Origin: Plantago ovata
Lineage: Eukaryota; Streptophyta; Magnoliopsida; Lamiales; Plantaginaceae
Direction of reading: 5' to 3'
Length of the DNA stretch: 64,000 nt
Assembly (NCBI GenBank): GCA_028274465.1
Contig: CM051458.1
Location: forward strand, 84,960,085 to 85,024,084
Positions 59,044 to 64,000 of the stretch are shown one piece after another. Positions within the stretch are counted from its first letter, which is position 1. Each line of letters opens with the position of its first letter. A program made the translations under genes and the position numbers. A model generated the notes under the pieces. That model saw only the letters and a program-made list of their open reading frames with translations. It did not search any database and was not told the origin of the DNA.

Positions 59044-60700
59044 TCATTCGATTGTTTCCCTGCATATTAGAATGAACAAAAACAGGACCAAAAATCCTAC
59101 AAGTTCATTAGTACAATTATAATTAGAGCAAGAATGAACCATAGCTTGCAACACATGCTGCTCACCATTTACCTCAAAGCTACATGTACGACGGTACATG
59201 TCTATCATCATGTGCACCTCATTGAAGAAAGATCTACCAAGTAGGACCAAATCCTCCAGTTCAACCTTCGTGGCTGGCATCACAACAAATCCTGTCTTCA
59301 CTCCTATTCCAGAAATTCTCAAAGACACATTATCCACAATACCCAAAGGTTTTCTCATAGAACCATCAGCTAGCTGAACCATAGCCTGCATTGGCTTCAA
59401 CCCATTCAAACGGCTAACTTTATACAAGTTCATGGGTAAGACATTGACACTAGCCTCGTGTCCAATGTGGCAACAATATTACTCAGGTTCCCCAAACCAA
59501 TCTCGACATCAAAACTCTTCAAAGTGTTCTCTTGGGGAACTTCGTCCATCACTTCATCCCTAGACAATAGGTTTTCTAAGATTTGTACAGTTTCATCATC
59601 AATTTGTGCAACCTTTTTTTAACTAAAGAAGACTTATGCTCTTCACAAATAACACAAGAATCTTCCAAGAGCTTCATACCACCAGATTTTTGCACCTCAA
59701 CACGTGATGTATCCTTTGTAACTGTGATATCAACAGGAATGTCGGTTACCACAGTGATGGACATAGCCTTCTCGTCGATGCTTGGAGGTGTCACATGCTC
59801 ACGGGTCTCGAATCTATCCATAAGCTCTTGCATCTTTTGTTTTAGACTTAGATTTTAGGCCTCCAACTTTTTCAACCTTGTGCGTCTCCTGATTCATGTA
59901 ATATGCATCCATAAACATGTTAGTCTTTTCTAACAAATCCTTCACAGTCTTCAATTGCTAGATGAACAAGCTTCATCTTCACTGTGAATTGGATATACTT
60001 TTTCATGCACTCCTACTCCATCGTCATAGGCCAAAATTTTCTCTAAATAGTCTACTCTGTTTGGCCGAGCTCTAACATTCTTGTGATGCGAATTGCAAGA
60101 CAACTTTTCAAACATCTCCCAAGCGTCAGTAACAGTTTTCTCCATCAAGCTACCGCCACAAGCATTATCAACCTTGTCCTGAGAAACTTCATCCAAACCA
60201 TTGTAGAAGAACTGAGACAAATCTCCCTTGGAGAAATTATGATGAGGGCAACAATTATGTAAATCCTTGAAACTCGCAAAGGTGGTGTAGAAAGATCATG
60301 GAATTGATGAAAATTAGACATCTTAGATTTAAAAACAGTAGTAATGGAATAAGGATAATACTTCTCCATAAATTTTGTGAAAATTTGGTTTCATATAGTT
60401 AGAGAGCTTTCTTCCAGAGATCCCAATCATGTCTTGGCTTTATCAAATATTCCCATAGAGAATCCTTTTATCCTCAAATCATCATCAGTTACATTGTCTG
60501 TTGGCTTGGATAAATGCACAATGAACCCTTCAATCTCCCTCAAGAATCCCATAACATGCTCATTAGACATGCCATAGAACCTTGGCAATTGCTGATACAT
60601 ATGGTTCTTGATTTTCAGATTCCTAGTAGGCGGGTTCAACACAATCGCAGGCCTCTTGGCACCAATGTGGTAGGCTTAGATAAATCTCGAAGAGATCTTT
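59044..60700 (-). pseudogene. Decayed Gypsy (Athila-like) gag-protease remnant
   Basis: Pieces in the correct order on the minus strand: a gag block around 60642-60427 (HMYQQLPRFYGMSNEHVMGF then LREIEGF), a second gag block at 60220-59951 (FYNGLDEVSQDKVDNACGGS, then AWEMFEKL), a spacer rich in Lys/Val at 59833-59576, and the C-terminal half of a retropepsin at 59433-59044 (MVQLADGSMRKPLGI and later LEDLVLLGRSFFNEV). Frame breaks separate all pieces, and the protease active site upstream of ASVNVLPMNLY is disrupted by a frameshift. No reverse transcriptase is present. Typical of Athila-clade Gypsy gag-pol starts. Confidence 0.8.
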
Positions 60701-60782
60701 CTCTCTTGTTTACCTTCGAAAACCACCTAAATCGGGCTACAAAACAGTCACAACACCACAACCAAGCAACTTATAATTAGTT

Positions 60783-61270
60783 GTAACACCCTACCACTTT
60801 TCATAGCTAACGAACATCATATATCACATAATCATACATCATAAGTATCATTCAGCTTATAACCTATTGCAGTACATATACGAAAGCGTTTTAACGTAGC
60901 GAGACACAAAACCATAACCCACACAACGTACAAAAGACATATTTACAACTGAGGAGTCACTCCTCTACAGAATCAAAAAGATACCCTATATGGTATGAAA
61001 ATGATGAGCGGAGGGAGTAGGATTGGAACCCAACCGACCGACCTTGAACTCATGATTATCCTTCAATCAACTATTCCCTTTCTCTTTTCCTTGCATAACT
61101 ATAAAAGAAAAACATCGGAAAGAATGAGTTGCTAGCTCAATAAGTATAATAATGTGACAAATTAATTAATAACTTTTAAAACAATCACTAACCTGTCAAT
61201 AAGCACACTAAAGAAACAAGCGATACATCTATTATTCTAATCTCTTTCATTTAACAACTTGATTGAGACA
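60783..61270. repeat. Gypsy LTR start, cut off by the CACTA element
   Basis: Begins TGTAACACCCTACCAC, a common Gypsy LTR start and similar in plan to the solo LTR at 32378 (both have GGGAGTA.GG and a stretch of CTCA..AA.AAG..ATAA). It runs without a CA end until the CACTA terminus at 61271. Whether it belongs to the gag-protease remnant beside it is uncertain. Confidence 0.5.
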
Positions 61271-61284
61271 CACTACAAGCATTA

Positions 61285-61500
61285 CTGTTGGATCCGTCGC
61301 TGAAAACGCCGATCCGTCGCTATAATAAGCTAGCGACGGATGGGAAATCCGTCGCTAAAGCGTTTGTCGGAACTAGCGACGGATAAAATGTTGACTTTTT
61401 AGCGACAGATTCATCCGTCACGACGTCCATTGCCACGTGGTGGTCGATCGGAGATTTGGCGACGGACGTCGCGACGGATCACCATGCGTCGCTAAATGTC
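61285..61500. repeat. CACTA subterminal GTCGC repeats
   Basis: GATCCGTCGCT, AGCGACGGAT, TCCGTCGCTAA and GCGACGGA recur in both orientations, in part as inverted pairs, within 200 bases of the terminus. In the family these are bound by the element's TnpA protein. Confidence 0.85.
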
Positions 61501-61724
61501 ATTAAATACCAAAATCGAATTCAAACCTCTTCAATTGACCAACCTGCTACACAAATTATTATAGACCAAATGTACCGAAAATAATTAAAAAAATCATAAT
61601 AAATGTAATGAAATCCTCCATACATATAATAATAATAATAATCATACGTACAATACAAATCCAAAGTAATATCATATCGTACACAGTATTCATGCAGAAA
61701 ATAGTAATCGTGCTAATGAAAAGG

Positions 61725-63433
61725 CTATGGGATCATGGAGAGGATGGTGGTGGTGGCTCTGGCGGTACCACCCCCAGCTTCGAGCATAGCTTGTTGCTGA
61801 GCCTGCACCTCGAATAAACTCCTTATCTCCTCATCCTTCGCCTGCAACTGAAGTTCGAAGTCACGATCTCTAGCGGCAGCTGATGAAGATGACGTGGTAT
61901 GTGATGAAGAGCTACCACGGGCACGAGCCGGCCTCGAGCCCACATCAGGGAGGGATGCTGCACTCACCAGTCCCAAACGACGACCCTTCTCGTTTGGAGG
62001 ATTCACCTCGAGGAAAATGGCATTCATTTCCTCAACAGTGAGATCCTGATCACAAATCCTCGAATCGTAGACCGTCTGAAATGATAAAACAAGAGTGCAA
62101 GGTGTTAGTTATGTTGTTAATTAGTTACAAAATCATCAATATTTAATAAACACATGTATTGTTGAACTCACCGCAATTGTTCTAGCTTCATCACACAATC
62201 AATCTCCGTTCTTGCCCTTCGGAGATCTCGAGAACAAGGTGAAGAGGAGACTTTCTTTCTCCTTCAACTGAATGACACATGAAAACATCATATACTTAGT
62301 TTCAAAGTTCGAAGTAAATAACAAGTATAAGAATGATGATAAAATGAAAAAGTTAATACACTTACCTTCTGCCTCATATGTGCTGTACCGATCGACTCAG
62401 ATCCAAACGGTGTGTCACTAGGGTCCTGATCCCATCAGTTGGTTGCGCCTTCCTGTTCTCACTGTTCTGCTCAGCCTGCCTTTGGACTTTCGGTTCAGGC
62501 CAGTGTGACGTCCAATCCCTCCAAATGCCATCTCGCACCTAGTAGGGTTTTGGCTCCCCCTGGTTCCACGCCACCTTCAGATTATGAATCGTGTTCTTGT
62601 AAATGACACTACCATGAGAGTTGAAGGTCCACCAGAGATCCCACATCAACTTTTTCGGCATGAAAAATTCTTTCTACACAATTACAAATAAACATCCAAA
62701 AACATATAACGTGTGAATACTTAATAACTTTCAAGTATAACAAGGGGAGAAACAGCACAACAATTATATCGGTGACTAACATATCACCCAAGTTCAGTGG
62801 CTAACATACCACTCACATATAGTGTCTAACATAGCACTCACATTGTCCTATATTCACTATAACAATGGTGACTAACATATCAACCAAGTACAGTGGCTAA
62901 CATACCACTCACACAAAGTAACTGGCTAACATACCACTCACGACACATAAGCAATTAGGTAACTAATGTACGATTATTAACTCACCCTCAGCTCCTCGAA
63001 TAGCTCTCCCTTCAACTGGTCCGGTATGCTATGCCACGTACTACCACCCTCTTGCGGTCCCACCATCTTGTTCCTTATTATCTTGCTGAGTTCAGTGGCA
63101 GCGCGCTTCCCATAAAACCTGTGAAGAATAATAGACGACATCAATAAGCAAACCTTCGTTATATATATGTTAAAAGTTGATGCATAATACTTACTTCTCT
63201 CAATTTGGGTAGAGGACACGGCGACCCATCCACACCTCTCCATCTTCAGGACTCTGAAAGGGACAATTGTCGTCTGGAATATGGGCCCATGGGTCATGGA
63301 TCTTGGACCGACCAGACAAGGTTCTACTCGACTCAGGTGGAGTCCCAAAAGCAGCAGGGGAGCCATGCTCGGTGTCCTCTATGTCGGTATCATCCCTCGG
63401 GACCTGGTACCGTGGTCGCCTGGGTAGTGGCAT
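61725..63433 (-). pseudogene. CACTA TnpA-like (Ptta/En/Spm, transposase_24 type) gene, degraded
   Basis: Exon-like pieces on the minus strand: 63433-63200 (MPLPRRPRYQVPRDD.., Ser/Pro/Asp-rich N-terminus); about 63120-62985 (RFYGKRAATELSKIIRNKMV, then WHSIPDQL); about 62677-62365 (KEFFMPKKLMWDLW, then IYKNTIHNLKVAWNQGEPKP); about 62270-62172 (KEKESLLFTLFSRSPKG); and about 62077-61725, which ends in a Ser/Ala-rich linker and a coiled-coil (DFELQLQAKDEEIRSLFEVQ). The order and motifs fit CACTA proteins of the transposase_24 family. In-frame stops occur after EPKPY and after KGKNGD, and the first piece ends in a stop at its donor, so it is non-functional. Confidence 0.75.
62758..62945. repeat. 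Short tandem repeat within the CACTA element
   Basis: A phrase GTG.CTAACATA.CACTCACA and its variants (GTGACTAACATATCACCCAA) is repeated about seven times at 25-30 base spacing. It lies in a probable intron of the TnpA-like gene. Confidence 0.85.
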
Positions 63434-63574
63434 CTGAAAATCAAAAAATATACGTGTTAGTACATACACAATTGAATATAAAACATGTAAAACAGAGCTA
63501 TAGTACTGAATGACATCTATTTATTATCAACCTAATAGCTAAGTCTAAATCTAACTACCACAAACTATGTAGTA

Positions 63575-63799
63575 CTAATTCCACACCTCATATTTAGCCA
63601 CAAAACTATTATACTTCAAATGTTCTACAACCATCGTAGAGGGCAAGTACTTACTGTTCCTACATTTCTTCTGCTTGCAAGGACACTTCATCATCCCACT
63701 ACTCAAACACTCAGGTTTTGACAATGCAAATTCGACAAATGCATTTACCCCTTCTACAAACGTAGGCAAAATTATCCCATCTGCAATCCTACTATACAT
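63575..63799 (-). CDS. Transposase-associated domain (TNP2 N-terminus) fragment
   Basis: A 74-codon frame with R-x-x-x-G-x-x-LPTFVEGVNAFVEFAL, then MMKCPCKQKKCRNSKYL and VVEHLKYNSFVAKYEVW. This is the zinc-binding transposase-associated domain at the start of CACTA transposases: one Cys-Pro-Cys and a further Cys, then a His near the end of the domain. The D/E catalytic core expected downstream is absent here, and the TnpA-like gene follows instead. Likely a remnant of the element's transposase. Confidence 0.75.
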   Translation of the reverse strand: MYSRIADGIILPTFVEGVNAFVEFALSKPECLSSGMMKCPCKQKKCRNSKYLPSTMVVEHLKYNSFVAKYEVWN

Positions 63800-64000
63800 C
63801 CAAGTACGATCGGGATTTATAATTGAATGCTAAACCTGGCCAATGAAAGTTTAGTCATTCTCTATAACGAATTTTTTCATTTGCTATTGTTTATGTTTTT
63901 ACTTGCCATTTAACATACGTGTAATTAAATAAAATTGATATAAATTATCATATTTTGATAAAATACCCACAATTCCTACTCATTTTTATTATCAATTTTT

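Larger units (their letters stand above)
61271..64000 (-). mobile_element. CACTA (En/Spm) element, one end, runs off the window
   Basis: The terminus CACTACAAGCATTAC at 61271 is followed by subterminal repeats built on TCCGTCGCTA and its inverse AGCGACGGA (at least eight within 61290-61500), the classic sub-terminal binding sites of plant CACTA transposons. Inside are minus-strand TnpA-like exons and a transposase-associated domain. The other end is not in the window. Confidence 0.9.

Overview
The window is plant nuclear DNA, most likely from a core eudicot. It is AT-rich. It holds a few intact plant-type genes (EXORDIUM-like, DUF247, UGT85-type glycosyltransferase), intron-bearing relics with GT-AG borders, and many plant transposons (Copia, Gypsy, TRIM, hAT, CACTA, Stowaway, SINE). 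I cannot name the species.

Left part (1-24.6 kb). The first 5 kb is gene-poor, with a (TA)n microsatellite and several local duplications. From about 5.2 to 21.0 kb there are five arrays of a roughly 170-190 bp tandem repeat, separated by nested, repeated modules (A; B+A; C+B+A; C+B+A). The C module, present twice, carries minus-strand exon relics of lumazine synthase and of GEMIN2, still flanked by splice sites. A and B carry exon-like segments I do not recognise. The last array ends about 40 bp from exon 9 of a minus-strand DNA2/JHS1-type helicase-nuclease gene. Nine exons of that gene (24562 to 21049) can be placed, covering only the N-terminal part, with two single-base frame breaks. This is either a truncated pseudogene or a gene with a hugely expanded intron.

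Middle part (24.6-37.8 kb). This is a transposon nest. It contains a Stowaway MITE, a hAT MITE with an exact 8-bp target duplication, and a small defensin-like gene with a frame break. A 3.9-kb hAT-like element then contains a SINE and a partial Copia element (LTR, primer-binding site, gag), and the Copia piece carries its own MITE. Two solo LTRs with exact 5-bp target duplications and a tandem TRIM array follow.

Right part (37.8-64 kb). Intact genes are a DUF247 protein (plus strand), an EXORDIUM-like secreted protein (minus) and a two-exon UGT85-like glucosyltransferase (plus). Between them lies a complete 3.7-kb LTR element with 560-bp LTRs, target duplication CAGAG, a gag-like ORF and two retropepsin-like domains but no reverse transcriptase or integrase. 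The end of the window holds a decayed Gypsy (Athila-like) gag-protease remnant, a Gypsy LTR start, and the end of a CACTA element that runs off the window.

The genes do not form a pathway. The two most unusual items are the higher-order repeat that multiplies gene fragments beside DNA2, and the reverse-transcriptase-less LTR element with duplicated protease domains.
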